From JAJKIV01 sp036741775 (GTDB lineage: Bacteria; Gemmatimonadota; Gemmatimonadetes; Gemmatimonadales; Gemmatimonadaceae): 64,000 nucleotides of DNA. Under the pieces are notes generated by a model. That model had not been told where the DNA came from, made no database searches, and worked only from the letters and a program-made list of their open reading frames with translations. The position numbers and the translations under genes are program-made. Every line of letters begins with the position of its first letter. The first letter of the stretch is position 1. The stretch is taken from contig DAINRQ010000031.1 of the NCBI GenBank assembly GCA_036741775.1, forward strand, positions 1 to 64,000. Direction: 5' to 3'. Positions 18,101 to 25,611 of this stretch are shown here, one piece after another.

Positions 18101-18243
18101 CGCGCCGTCCAGTGATCCTGCTGGAGGTGCGCCAGTGGGCGGTCGATGGCCTGCGCCGAGGATGCGCTCGGGGCGAGCGCGATGAGCACGGTAATGGCTC
18201 GGCCCAGTGCCATCGACGCACGCGAGCGATCGAGGAGCGCCAT
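15130..18243 (-). CDS. Sensor histidine kinase with two-component-regulator propeller
   Basis: 1037 aa. After a signal sequence, residues ~30-690 carry repeated propeller units (for example GDGYLWLGSADGLVRFDGVRF, GLWIGTFSGRLWHV, GSLWVATDAGLDRLR), then a Y_Y_Y domain (~700-775; LEYRLVGADRQWVDG and RPGRYQFRVRAWNEDG), a transmembrane helix near 790, a HisKA_3 dimerisation domain (ARVARELHDTLLSGFTGITL, phospho-His about 838) and a HATPase (VADDGRGYAPD about 984). Periplasmic sensing by a double propeller is expected. Nineteen bp downstream of its cognate NarL-type regulator, so one operon. Confidence 0.93.
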   Translation of the reverse strand: MALLDRSRASMALGRAITVLIALAPSASSAQAIDRPLAHLQQDHWTARHGVPASGVRRLARSGDGYLWLGSADGLVRFDGVRFVGMDSTYDDVFRTTGVSYSTLDDTHPAAARDMSAGLTLPLLSDADGALWVAPPDGRLVRYSNGDFEVVLPHDSAVGRINEVVRDGTGQLWVLGSLRGRLYQLREGRLIPPDLPPGVPRDGIAAIIRDTGTGLWIGTFSGRLWHVAGREVASYRPDSTWSGPARPLHHAADGALWVQARTLYRMRDGRWSPVEASDTSRLAVTSIVELPGGSFITGTRGTGLVRWKNGRTDRLLEQDGLSSDAVNRVLLDGEGSLWVATDAGLDRLRAAPFVTISARNGLPLTSPATLQLDGDGSLWVSSTTSPNVVQKLDPSRVVERLRASVARVTNPPSEGFYTPFAALPGDGVILLHNRGALARHRNGRLEPLAIDRRPPGRPTVAHATRDGTVWMGFEPAEFGSVRDGRFRPLALAGGARRGVAAITEDGRGHVWVALADTALIVAASEGRVLASVDASSGLGEPLSVLAAGPGDTLWGAGAESGALIRIADGKASAFASRELTRLLRGATPTIVPHASALWFASGSGIARLSYAGLEVPRGGPGPQPQRFSALDGLTVARAGRMLFGPAVADRAGRIWFSTPSGLAAVDPATLMPNAIAPRVHIEEIAVAGARVVRGRPMREGSLELASNPDRVDIRFTATALLVPERVRLEYRLVGADRQWVDGSASRVASYTQLRPGRYQFRVRAWNEDGVPGANEASVEFTVARAWYETYWFVAFALLAFTALVSGGAFGWQRSRARQREAHLRARFEATLQERARVARELHDTLLSGFTGITLQLQALQRKMGPAPPRAAESLSTILTSADAALREARMMIWDLRDVPVTEGGLVAALERAARDAVAGTSVDTRIAVHGDARELSPLLETTLLRVAREAVVNAVRHADARLVRLELTYHPDRVEVRVADDGRGYAPDASGGASLPGHWGLAGMRERAARAGGTVRVTGRIGEGTEVSVSLPTVPAA

Positions 18244-18262
18244 GCGGTAGGTTCGTGCCGGT

Positions 18263-18895
18263 TCAGTCGATCCGGATGAACCCGCGTTGCGCGGCGACCG
18301 TGACGGCCTCCGTACGGTCGCTGGCCTCGAGCTTCTGGAGGATGTTCTTCACGTGCACTTTCACCGTGCCTTCAGTGCGTCCGATGATGCGCCCAATCTC
18401 GGGATTGCTGAAGCCCTTCGCCAGCAGCGCCAGCACCTCGAGCTCGCGGGGGGTGAGCGCGATCCGGGGCGTGTGCTCGGCCAGTCGTGCGGCGATCGGG
18501 CCGGGGATTCCGCGCCGGCCGCTGTGCACCGTGCGCACGACGCCAAGGATGTCGGTACGAAGCATGTCCTTGAGCAGGTAGCCCTTGGCGCCCGCCTCGA
18601 GCGCGCGGTAGATGTCCTCGTCACCGTCGTACGTCGTGAGCATCACGACCCTGGCGTCGGGGAACTCGGCGAGGATCGCGAGTGTCGCGGCGAGGCCGTC
18701 CATCACGGGCATCTTGAGGTCCATGAGCACGATGTCTGGCCGATGTGCCCTGTACATCTCGATCGCCTCCTCGCCGTTCGACGCCTCGGCGACGACGCGG
18801 ATGTCGGGTTCGGTCTCGAGGACAGCCGCGAGTCCGGCCCTGATCAGCGGGTGATCATCGGCGGACAGGACCGTGATGGAGGTATCGCGAGCCAT
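18263..18895 (-). CDS. NarL/LuxR-type response regulator
   Basis: 210 aa. Receiver domain with ADDHPLIRAGL, phospho-acceptor Asp59 in PDIVLMDLKMPVMDG, the Thr in VVMLTTYDGD and Lys in AKGYLLKD; then a GerE/LuxR helix-turn-helix (LTPRELEVLALLAKGFSNPE, IGRTEGTVKVHVKNILQKLE). It is the first gene of the operon with the propeller kinase. Start at 18895 begins right before the receiver; the open frame reaches 19234 but that extension crosses the divergent promoter. A TACCTC-N4-GAGGTA palindrome lies 88 bp upstream, so autoregulation is likely. Confidence 0.93.
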   Translation of the reverse strand: MARDTSITVLSADDHPLIRAGLAAVLETEPDIRVVAEASNGEEAIEMYRAHRPDIVLMDLKMPVMDGLAATLAILAEFPDARVVMLTTYDGDEDIYRALEAGAKGYLLKDMLRTDILGVVRTVHSGRRGIPGPIAARLAEHTPRIALTPRELEVLALLAKGFSNPEIGRIIGRTEGTVKVHVKNILQKLEASDRTEAVTVAAQRGFIRID

Positions 18896-18975
18896 CTGGC
18901 GTATCGATGTCGGATCCACGGCGCGCCTCCCACGGTGTGCGGCTTCCACCATACTACGCGGATGGGCGGCGCGCG

Positions 18976-18991
18976 TACCTCTACCGAGGTA
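18976..18991. promoter_or_regulatory. Candidate response-regulator site TACCTC-N4-GAGGTA
   Basis: Perfect 6-bp arms with a TACC spacer, midway between the divergent response regulator (88 bp) and ferritin (86 bp). Same core as 15066-15081. Confidence 0.55.
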
Positions 18992-19069
18992 AGTCCGGGC
19001 GCACCCACGCGCGACCTGGCATGGTAGATTTGCCGCGACCGAGTCGAAACTGGAACCAGGAGACATGCG

Positions 19070-19591
19070 ATGTCGATGATCAGCGAGGCCCTGAACGCGC
19101 AGATGAACGAGCAGATCGGCCACGAGTTCGGCGCCTCCCTGCAGTACGTGAATATCGCGGCGTACTTCGATGACGCCGGGCTGCCGGTGCTCACCCAGCA
19201 CTTCTTCCGGCAGGCGGAAGAGGAGCGCGAGCACGCGATGAAGTTCGTTCGCTACATCCTGGACGCCGGTGGTCGCGTGAAGATCCCGGCGATTCCAGCC
19301 CCGCGCAACGAGTTCTCATCGGCCGAGGAGGCCGTTGGCCTGGCGCTCGAGTGGGAGTACACGGTCACGAAGCAGATCAACGCGCTGCTCGATCGAGCGA
19401 CTGGCGAACGCGACTACGTTGCCCACGACTTCCTCGAGTGGTTCGCGCGCGAGCAGCTCGAGGAGGTCTCGAGCATGGACACGCTGCTCAAGATGATCCG
19501 GCGCAGTGGCGAGTCCGGGCTGATGCTGGTCGAGAACGCGCTGGCGTCCGGCACGGCGTTGAGCCACGGCGGCCCGGACGCGGAAGACTAA
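19070..19591 (+). CDS. Ferritin
   Basis: 173 aa. Four-helix ferritin with ferroxidase residues in MNEQIGHEFGASLQYVNIAA (first Glu), RQAEEEREHAMKFVRYILD (Glu and His), and later LALEWEYTVTKQINAL and FLEWFAREQLEEVSSMDTLL. Stores iron as a 24-mer in the cytoplasm. The Gly/Asp-rich tail after residue 160 is typical filler. Divergent from the response-regulator operon with a possible shared operator between them, and followed by a 66-bp perfect palindrome that probably ends transcription from both sides. Confidence 0.92.
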   Translation: MSMISEALNAQMNEQIGHEFGASLQYVNIAAYFDDAGLPVLTQHFFRQAEEEREHAMKFVRYILDAGGRVKIPAIPAPRNEFSSAEEAVGLALEWEYTVTKQINALLDRATGERDYVAHDFLEWFAREQLEEVSSMDTLLKMIRRSGESGLMLVENALASGTALSHGGPDAED

Positions 19592-19594
19592 TCG

Positions 19595-19660
19595 GGGTCG
19601 GAGTCGAATATCATCGTTTCAACGCCATGGCGTTGAAACGATGATATTCGACTCCGACCC
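19595..19660. terminator. 66-bp perfect palindrome between convergent genes
   Basis: The two halves are exact reverse complements with no loop (centre CCA|TGG at 19627/19628). Ends read GGGTCGGAGTCGAATATCATC and its complement, the family A element of this window. Position between the ferritin stop and the AsmA stop makes a bidirectional terminator likely, though no U-tract is present. Confidence 0.75.
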
Positions 19661-19663
19661 GAG

Positions 19664-22450
19664 TTACCGCGAGATACCGGCCGCCTTCTTCCGCGCCTCG
19701 GCCACGAGATCGGTCGCGCGCTTGTCCGCCTCGCTGATGATCTGATCCGCGCGATCGTTCGTCTCCTTCCGGAGCCGGTCGGCCGCTGCGCGCGCCGCCG
19801 CCTGGGCGAGCGGGTTCGACGCCCGCGCGACCAGGGAGTCTGCCCGGGCATTGCCTTCCTGCCTGACGCGGTCGGCCAGCCGCTGCGCCTCGTCGCGGAT
19901 GGCCGCCGCCCGTTGCTCGGCTTCCGCGATGAGCCGTTCTGCTTCGGCCTCCGCCCGGCGGCGCGCCTCGGCTGCCGCCGAATCGGCTCGCGCCTTCACT
20001 GAATCCACCCGCTCGGCGACTTCTTCCCGCACCGCTTCCTTCACCTGCTCACCCGCCGACGCCACCACGTCACCGAGGTTCGTCTGGATCGTGGGGTTCG
20101 TCAGCGTCCCGCCGACCCTCACGTCGAGCTCGACGGAGTCTGCCGCCTGCAGGTCGATCCCGGTCCGCCCGGCGCGCGAGACGAGCCCCGCGATCACACG
20201 GTTCGCGTCCGCGCCGAGCGCGGCCCGCGGCAGCTGGAGGCCTAACGTGTACTGCAGCGACTGGTCGATCCCGTGCGAGCCCGCTACACGAAGCACGGAC
20301 TGGCCCACGCCGACGGTGAAAGGATTCACGTGCACGCGCCCGTCGCGGATCTGAAGCGACGCGCGAAGGGCATCGAGCGTCGGATTCCTGAGCTGGTCGA
20401 TCTTCAGGACGTCGGCCAGCCGCACCATCACGGGGAACCCCTGCAGGATGAGCTCCGACGTCTGTAGCGATCCCCGGCCCGTGAGCACGTTGAACAGCGG
20501 GGTCATGTCCTTGCCGAGCGCGCCGGTCAGGTGAAGATCGGTGGAGACGCTGCCGCGCGCGTAGCGAGCCACCGGGGCCAGCACCTGCACCGTCGTCAGC
20601 GCGGCGAACGCGGACGGGATGTCCACCGACTTCAACTGCATGTCGACGTCGAACGTCGGCTTCGCGACGTCGGTGGTCTCGTAGAATCCGGTCACGCTGA
20701 ACGCACCGCCGAGGGTGTTCATCGTGAACCGCTCGAGGGTGGCGCGGTCATCCTTCACGCGAAGTCCACCGCTCGCGTTGGTCATGGTGAGCTTGCCGTA
20801 GATCAACTCGTCTACGGTCGCGTTCAGGGCGATGTCGATGTTCCCGGGAACGGGAATCACCTCGAGGCTGTCGTCGTCCGACTGCCACTCGTTGAGGTCG
20901 AAGTGCCGACTCGCGAACGTCGCGCTGCCGCGGAGCGGATCGCCGCGGAGGGCGAAGGGGACGAGGTTCTCGAGGTAGCCCGAGAGCCGCAGGTCACTCG
21001 AGCCGATGCGCCCCGTGAGTGACCGGAGCTCGGCGCGCTGTGGCGTGAGCTGAAGCCTCGCCTCGTCGATCGCGAGCGCGTGTGGCAGGTCCTCGGTATT
21101 GACCGCGACGCCGGTGACGTTCACGTTGCCGCGCGCCGTGACGCGATCGTACTGCTTCTTGTCGACCCACGACATACGCGTTCGCACCGCAACGTCGGCG
21201 GCAATGCGTCCGGCGAGCTCCTTCACACCCTCGAGCTTCACGGTCCGTCGCAGGTCGGCGAGATCGAGTTGCCCGGCCAGCCGCAGATCCACGTCCGGGT
21301 CCGACACAGGTGTCCGCAGGACCATCGTCCCATCGACAGCCTCACCTCCGATCGAGGCGTGGAAGCGGTCGAGATTCACGACCGTGCTGTCGACGTCACC
21401 GCCGGGATTCCGCACGGCGAGATCGAGCGCGATGTCCCGCGCGGGGAGGGGAAGGTCGGGATACTGAAAGCTCCCGTTGTCGACTTTCGCGTTCACCACG
21501 AACGATGGGAACGCTCGCTCGCCATAGTCGCCCTTGATGTTCCCGGACACGCTGACCGCGCCGGATGTTCTCAGGGTCTGGAAGTCCTGGGCATAGATGG
21601 CTGGAATGAGCGAGAGGATGTGCTTGAAGTCGGTACGCGGCGCATTGAAAGCCATGTCGAGCGTTGTGCGGTCCTCGCCGATTTTCGTCGAACCGGAGAA
21701 TCCGAGACGCAGCTCGTTGAGCTGCAGTTCGTTCTCGGCGAACGTGAACGTCTTCGTCCGCATGTCGGCGTTGATGTCGGCCGAGAGGGAGAGCATGACC
21801 TTCGTGAGATACGGGATGCCGGCGAAGCTGAGCGAGACCGAGTCGGCGTGAGCGAGCGTCTCGATCGTAAAGACGTCCTGGGCGAAGTCTCCGCTCAGCG
21901 ATTGCCGATACCCGAGGAGCGACGCCACGAGGCGCGATTGTCGGTCGTCGAGCGAGACCGAGGCGTCCCGGATCTCGAGGCTGCGAAGGGTGACGGCGAC
22001 GGGGCTCGACGTATCCGCCGCGCTCGCCGACGTGTCCTTGGCGATGTCCCAGTTTGTGGTGCCGTCGTCGAGTACCCGAAGCGCGAGCACCGGGCGGTCG
22101 AGCTCGACGGACCGCACGATGATGGGCTCACCTCGCCGATAGCTCCGCCACACGCTGCCGAGGTCGAGCACCACGTTCAGCGTCCCGACTTTCGCGAGTG
22201 TGTCTCCGGCGAAGCGTCCAGTGTTCGCGATGCTCAGCTGGTCGAGACTCAGCGTGAGATTCGGGAAATCGCCGAAGAACGAGAGCCCGGCGTCTCGCCA
22301 ATCGACTCGCGCGTCGACCGTCTCGTTCACCTCGGCCTTCACCCGCGCGACGATCGAGTCGCCGAACGCCAGCGGCAGGACGACAAGTAGCACCAGCGGG
22401 ATCAGAAGGACGATTCCGAGGATGACGAGGGTTCTCGTCCGCTTCTTCAT
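19664..22450 (-). CDS. AsmA-like protein with a long C-terminal coiled coil
   Basis: 928 aa. One N-terminal transmembrane helix (LVILGIVLLIPLVLLVVLPL), then an AsmA N-domain (DWRDAGLSFFGDFPNLTLSL, IIVRSVELDRPVLALRV), a long periplasmic beta-rich stretch of the AsmA/TamB/YhdP kind, and the AsmA C-terminal region (~640-790; LTGRGSLQTSELILQGFPVM). Residues about 800-928 are an unbroken Ala/Glu/Arg heptad-like segment (RADSAAAEARRRAEAEAERL) predicted to be coiled coil. AsmA-like proteins are implicated in phospholipid transport and outer-membrane homeostasis. The coiled-coil tail is unusual. Confidence 0.85.
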   Translation of the reverse strand: MKKRTRTLVILGIVLLIPLVLLVVLPLAFGDSIVARVKAEVNETVDARVDWRDAGLSFFGDFPNLTLSLDQLSIANTGRFAGDTLAKVGTLNVVLDLGSVWRSYRRGEPIIVRSVELDRPVLALRVLDDGTTNWDIAKDTSASAADTSSPVAVTLRSLEIRDASVSLDDRQSRLVASLLGYRQSLSGDFAQDVFTIETLAHADSVSLSFAGIPYLTKVMLSLSADINADMRTKTFTFAENELQLNELRLGFSGSTKIGEDRTTLDMAFNAPRTDFKHILSLIPAIYAQDFQTLRTSGAVSVSGNIKGDYGERAFPSFVVNAKVDNGSFQYPDLPLPARDIALDLAVRNPGGDVDSTVVNLDRFHASIGGEAVDGTMVLRTPVSDPDVDLRLAGQLDLADLRRTVKLEGVKELAGRIAADVAVRTRMSWVDKKQYDRVTARGNVNVTGVAVNTEDLPHALAIDEARLQLTPQRAELRSLTGRIGSSDLRLSGYLENLVPFALRGDPLRGSATFASRHFDLNEWQSDDDSLEVIPVPGNIDIALNATVDELIYGKLTMTNASGGLRVKDDRATLERFTMNTLGGAFSVTGFYETTDVAKPTFDVDMQLKSVDIPSAFAALTTVQVLAPVARYARGSVSTDLHLTGALGKDMTPLFNVLTGRGSLQTSELILQGFPVMVRLADVLKIDQLRNPTLDALRASLQIRDGRVHVNPFTVGVGQSVLRVAGSHGIDQSLQYTLGLQLPRAALGADANRVIAGLVSRAGRTGIDLQAADSVELDVRVGGTLTNPTIQTNLGDVVASAGEQVKEAVREEVAERVDSVKARADSAAAEARRRAEAEAERLIAEAEQRAAAIRDEAQRLADRVRQEGNARADSLVARASNPLAQAAARAAADRLRKETNDRADQIISEADKRATDLVAEARKKAAGISR

Positions 22451-22531
22451 TGTGCACCTTCGAGGCTCGGTCCAGCGGCCGCCGCGTCGGGGCCACGCTT
22501 TCTTGAAAGCTACTTGATTCCGGAGGACACC

Positions 22532-23011
22532 ATGTTCCTGTCGGACGGCTCTCGTTCATCCGTGTGGCGGGCGGTCCTCGTCCTGAGCGTCACGATCGGC
22601 TGCGGGACGGCGGGCACGCCACGCGGAAACAGCACCATCGTGAGTGCTCATGACGGCCCGGCCGTGGCGGCGACGCTGGCGCAGATCTACTTCTGGCGCG
22701 CGAAGTCGGGCAAGCTCGAGGAATACACTCGGTACATCCGCGAGCACGCGGAACCGATCGATGAGGAGGCTCGTCGTGCCGGGGCGTTCGTGACGGTGAC
22801 GACATACATGGCGTCCGACACGATGGTCCCATGGACGCACATGCGCGTGTTCACGTTGCGGGATTCGGCACAGCTCCGGGCGCTTGGCGGTGCCCTCAGC
22901 GCGGCGGGGGCGCGTCTCGAGCCGGACAGCGTGAAGCGGCGGCAGGCGAGCGAGTACTCGGCGACACTGCGCGATCGCGTCGGCGCCCTCGTGGTCGACA
23001 TCGTTAGGTAG
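22532..23011 (+). CDS. Small putative lipoprotein of unknown function
   Basis: 159 aa. Start at the ATG preceded by GGAGGA 4 bp upstream, better than the ATG 18 bp earlier. N-terminus WRAVLVLSVTIGCGTAG looks like a lipoprotein signal with Cys about 24. The rest (AQIYFWRAKSGKLEEYTRYI, EEARRAGAFVTVTTYMASDT, PWTHMRVFTLRDSAQLRALG) has the pattern of a dimeric alpha+beta barrel (antibiotic-monooxygenase/NIPSNAP-like) domain, which I infer only from secondary-structure pattern. Divergent from the AsmA gene. Confidence 0.55.
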   Translation: MFLSDGSRSSVWRAVLVLSVTIGCGTAGTPRGNSTIVSAHDGPAVAATLAQIYFWRAKSGKLEEYTRYIREHAEPIDEEARRAGAFVTVTTYMASDTMVPWTHMRVFTLRDSAQLRALGGALSAAGARLEPDSVKRRQASEYSATLRDRVGALVVDIVR

Positions 23012-23019
23012 ATGGCTCC

Positions 23020-23057
23020 AGCGTCATTCCGAGCGCATGGCGGCTCGGAATGACGCT
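23020..23057. terminator. Family B hairpin between convergent genes
   Basis: AGCGTCATTCCGAGC (23020-23034) and its exact complement (23043-23057) around an 8-bp loop. Lies between two converging genes, so a bidirectional terminator is likely. Same core as 57081-57132 and 47809-47820. Confidence 0.7.
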
Positions 23058-23117
23058 GCTCGTGGAGCGGGTAGCCAATGACTGAAGTGGCCGTGCGGGC
23101 CGCTCCCACTACCGATG

Positions 23118-23840
23118 TCAGTTCTCGTCCGCGAGCAGGATCGCGCCGAGTGGCGTCCCGCCTCCAGGGGCGTCCACTGCCACGGCGGTGCGGATCTGTC
23201 CGGCTGTGAGCACGACGTTGTTCACGTCAATTGCGACGGTCTTCGTTCCGCTCGGCGTGATGCGCACGCGGTACGTGCCAGCGGGAACCTCGAGATAGCT
23301 CGACGCCGCGCGGAAGGCGACGTTCGAGAGCGTAGGCGTCGTCGTCGCGAGGTCCGCCGTTGTCGGCGTGACGTAGATGTCGACGTTTCCAGCAGTCGGC
23401 GACGCGTGCACGAGGCGCAACCTGATGTTGCCCGACGCCGGGTTCGTGAGGTCATCCTCGAGGACGAGTGGTGCGATGGATGCGACGGGCCCCGTGGCGA
23501 GTACCGTATACGCTCGACCTTCGACGACCGTGGCGTTCTGGTCGATCACGACGGTCGTTGTCCCGGCCGCGCGGACCTTGAGGTTGCGTGCCCCGGACGG
23601 CACAGACAGGTACTCCGAGGCTGCCTTGAAGGGCACGTTCGTGAGCGCCGCGGCGCCGTCGACGAGCACGTCGACGTTCGGTGCGTCAGGCGACGCGTGC
23701 ACGACACGGAGCTGCGCGGTGGCTACCGGCGCGGTCGGGTCATCGTCGTCATCACACGCCGCGAGTGCCAGGGACGCGAGAAGCATCGCAGCAAGCCGCG
23801 GCTTCTGAAGGGAGAAGGAACGTGAGCGGAGCGGTGACAT
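23118..23840 (-). CDS. DUF4397 domain lipoprotein
   Basis: 240 aa. Lipoprotein signal MLLASLALAACDDDDDPTAP with lipobox LAAC. Two tandem DUF4397 repeats: LRVVHASPDAPNVDVLVDG and LRLVHASPTAGNVDIYV, each followed by a YLSVPSG or YLEVPAG strand. These beta-sandwich repeats occur on secreted proteins of unknown role. ATG preceded by GGAGG 5 bp upstream fixes the start. The acidic DDDDD after the Cys would favour inner-membrane retention under E. coli rules, which may not apply here. Confidence 0.85.
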   Translation of the reverse strand: MSPLRSRSFSLQKPRLAAMLLASLALAACDDDDDPTAPVATAQLRVVHASPDAPNVDVLVDGAAALTNVPFKAASEYLSVPSGARNLKVRAAGTTTVVIDQNATVVEGRAYTVLATGPVASIAPLVLEDDLTNPASGNIRLRLVHASPTAGNVDIYVTPTTADLATTTPTLSNVAFRAASSYLEVPAGTYRVRITPSGTKTVAIDVNNVVLTAGQIRTAVAVDAPGGGTPLGAILLADEN

Positions 23841-23992
23841 GGCTGCCTCCTGTATCGATCTGCCCGAGACGTCGGGCACCGGTGCCGAACCATCTGTCCA
23901 GCCGTTGTCCAGGAGTATGACGGCAGCTACGCGTTGTGTCAAGGCATTGTCCATATTTTCTATGGACGCAGCCGCGACAGAACCGTCGGTCG

Positions 23993-24727
23993 TCACCACG
24001 GCAGGGGGCCTTTCCCATCGAAGAAGCCTCCGGTGGGACCATTCGCGTCCAACAGCGCCAGTCGTACGGCAGCCCGCGCGCCCTCCTCGACCGTCTGCGT
24101 TCCGCGGAAGCCATTGAAATCGGTGGCCGTGTAGCCGGGGTCCGCCGCGTTGACCTTGATAGCCGTGGCGCGCAGCTGGTGTGCGAACTGGACGGTGATC
24201 GCGTTCAGTGCGGTCTTCGACGAGTTGTAGGCGAGGAGCTTCATTGCCGCGAACTCGAAATCGGGGTTCTGATTGAGTGCCATCGAGGCGAGCGCACTCG
24301 TGGCGTTGACGATGCGGCCTGCCGGGGACCGGCGAAGCAGGGGGAGGAATGCCTGGATGACGGCCACAGGACCGAAGACGTTCGTCTCGTAGGTCGCCCG
24401 CAGCATCTCGAGCGGGACGTCGCTCGGCTCGAGCCCGTTGTCGAGCCTAACGCCAGCGTTGTTGACGAGCACATCGAGCACCCCGTATGCCTCGTCGACG
24501 AATGCGGCCGCTGCCGCGATGCTCACCGCGTCAGTGACGTCGAGCAGGACCGGTTGGGCATCGATTCCATCGGCGACGAGACGCGTCGCGGCGTGCGCTC
24601 CGCGGCAGTCATCGCGGGCGCCAACCAGGACAGTGAGCCCGTGCTGGCCGAGTTGCCGAGCGATCTCGAAGCCGATTCCCCGGTTTGCGCCGGTGATCAG
24701 CGCGACCTTCTTCACGTGCGACGACAT
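23993..24727 (-). CDS. Short-chain dehydrogenase/reductase
   Basis: 244 aa. Classical SDR: TGANRGIGFEIARQLG near the N-terminus, NNAGVRLDNG, Ser in NATSALASM and the catalytic YNSSK, plus the NAADPGYTATDFN stretch after it, close to carbonyl-reductase-like SDRs. NADP preference is suggested by basic residues after the second strand (GARDD). Its ATG lies 2 bp after the stop of the guanidinium-exporter-like gene, so the two are cotranscribed. Confidence 0.88.
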   Translation of the reverse strand: MSSHVKKVALITGANRGIGFEIARQLGQHGLTVLVGARDDCRGAHAATRLVADGIDAQPVLLDVTDAVSIAAAAAFVDEAYGVLDVLVNNAGVRLDNGLEPSDVPLEMLRATYETNVFGPVAVIQAFLPLLRRSPAGRIVNATSALASMALNQNPDFEFAAMKLLAYNSSKTALNAITVQFAHQLRATAIKVNAADPGYTATDFNGFRGTQTVEEGARAAVRLALLDANGPTGGFFDGKGPLPW

Positions 24728-24729
24728 GG

Positions 24730-25053
24730 TCAGTGGCTCCCCGACGACAGCCGTAGGCCGATGACGCCGCCGACGATGAGCACGAGGCTCATGAGCCGGG
24801 CGACGTCGCGCGGCTCCCGGAAGAGGAGAATCCCCAGCACCGCAGACCCAACCGTTCCGATGCCGGTCCACGCGGCGTATCCGGTACCGACCGGCAACGT
24901 TCGCAGTGCGTGAGACAGAAGCACGAAGCTCGTGACGCCGGCAATGACGGTCGCGACGCTGGGCCAGAATCGCGTGAAGCCGTGCGTCATCTTGAGGCCG
25001 AGTGCGAACGCCACCTCGAAGGCGCTCGCGATGAAGAGAAGTGTCCATGCCAC
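24730..25053 (-). CDS. SMR family transporter, Gdx/SugE type
   Basis: 107 aa, four transmembrane helices. Start is a GTG giving MAWTLLFIASAFEVAFALGL with the essential Glu13; GAGGAG lies about 8 bp upstream. Further Gdx/SugE marks are KMTHGFTRFWPSV, LPVGTGYAAWTGIGTVGSA and ILLFREPRDVARL. Members of this branch export guanidinium (family knowledge), while EmrE-type relatives export quaternary ammonium. I saw no guanidine riboswitch in the 74 bp upstream. MarR and this pair are close and codirectional. Confidence 0.85.
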   Translation of the reverse strand: MAWTLLFIASAFEVAFALGLKMTHGFTRFWPSVATVIAGVTSFVLLSHALRTLPVGTGYAAWTGIGTVGSAVLGILLFREPRDVARLMSLVLIVGGVIGLRLSSGSH

Positions 25054-25127
25054 TGGCAGTCTCCTCGTTGGTAGGATAGTCCTCATAACGAATATTTCTC
25101 GCGGGGTGAGCGGTGAAGCTGGGCCGA

Positions 25128-25601
25128 TCAGTCCATCGGGGAAGACCGCGCCAGCGCGAGGAGCTCGGCGAGCGTCTCGAGCTGCTGCCGCGTCATATGG
25201 CGCAGCCGCTCGCGATGCACCCGCGCCACCGGAGCGTCGAGGACCTTCAGCGCTTCCTTCCCTGCATCGGTGATGGTGGCCATGACCACTCGGCGGTCGC
25301 GGCCATCACGCGAGCGCTCGACGAGCCCTCGGCTCTCGAGCCGGTCGAGCAGCCGCGTCAGGTCGGGATCACGGTTCACCATCCGCTCGGCGATCTCTCC
25401 GCACGACGCGCCGTTCGACCCGGCGCCGCGCAGGATGCGGAGCACGTTGTACTGCGGGAATGTCAACTCCGCGGCGCGCAGGACCTCGGTCTCACCTTGA
25501 AGCAGCGCGTCGCCCGTCCGCAGGACATTGAGGAACACTTCCTCCTCGAGGTTGGCGAACGGTTTCCCCTGCCGGATTTCGCGGCCAAGTGCGGATTTCA
25601 T
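25128..25601 (-). CDS. MarR family transcriptional regulator
   Basis: 157 aa. Winged helix: LTFPQYNVLRILRGAG, CGEIAERMVNRDPDLTRLLD (recognition helix) and the wing with the D-x-R-x-R motif (ERSRDGRDRRVVMATITDAG), followed by dimerisation helices. Start at MKSALGREIRQGKPF; the longer frame runs into the neighbouring gene. Its stop is about 75 bp from the Gdx start, so it may form the head of the same operon and control the exporter. Confidence 0.87.
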   Translation of the reverse strand: MKSALGREIRQGKPFANLEEEVFLNVLRTGDALLQGETEVLRAAELTFPQYNVLRILRGAGSNGASCGEIAERMVNRDPDLTRLLDRLESRGLVERSRDGRDRRVVMATITDAGKEALKVLDAPVARVHRERLRHMTRQQLETLAELLALARSSPMD

Positions 25602-25611
25602 TTCCCGAGAT

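Noticed and set aside
21080..22390. Plus-strand open frame of about 436 codons
   Set aside because: Lies wholly antisense to the AsmA-like gene, which has clear domains and signal helix.
24980..25127. Guanidine riboswitch before the Gdx/SugE gene
   Set aside because: The leader is short and does not show the conserved ACGR-type loops or paired stems I would expect.
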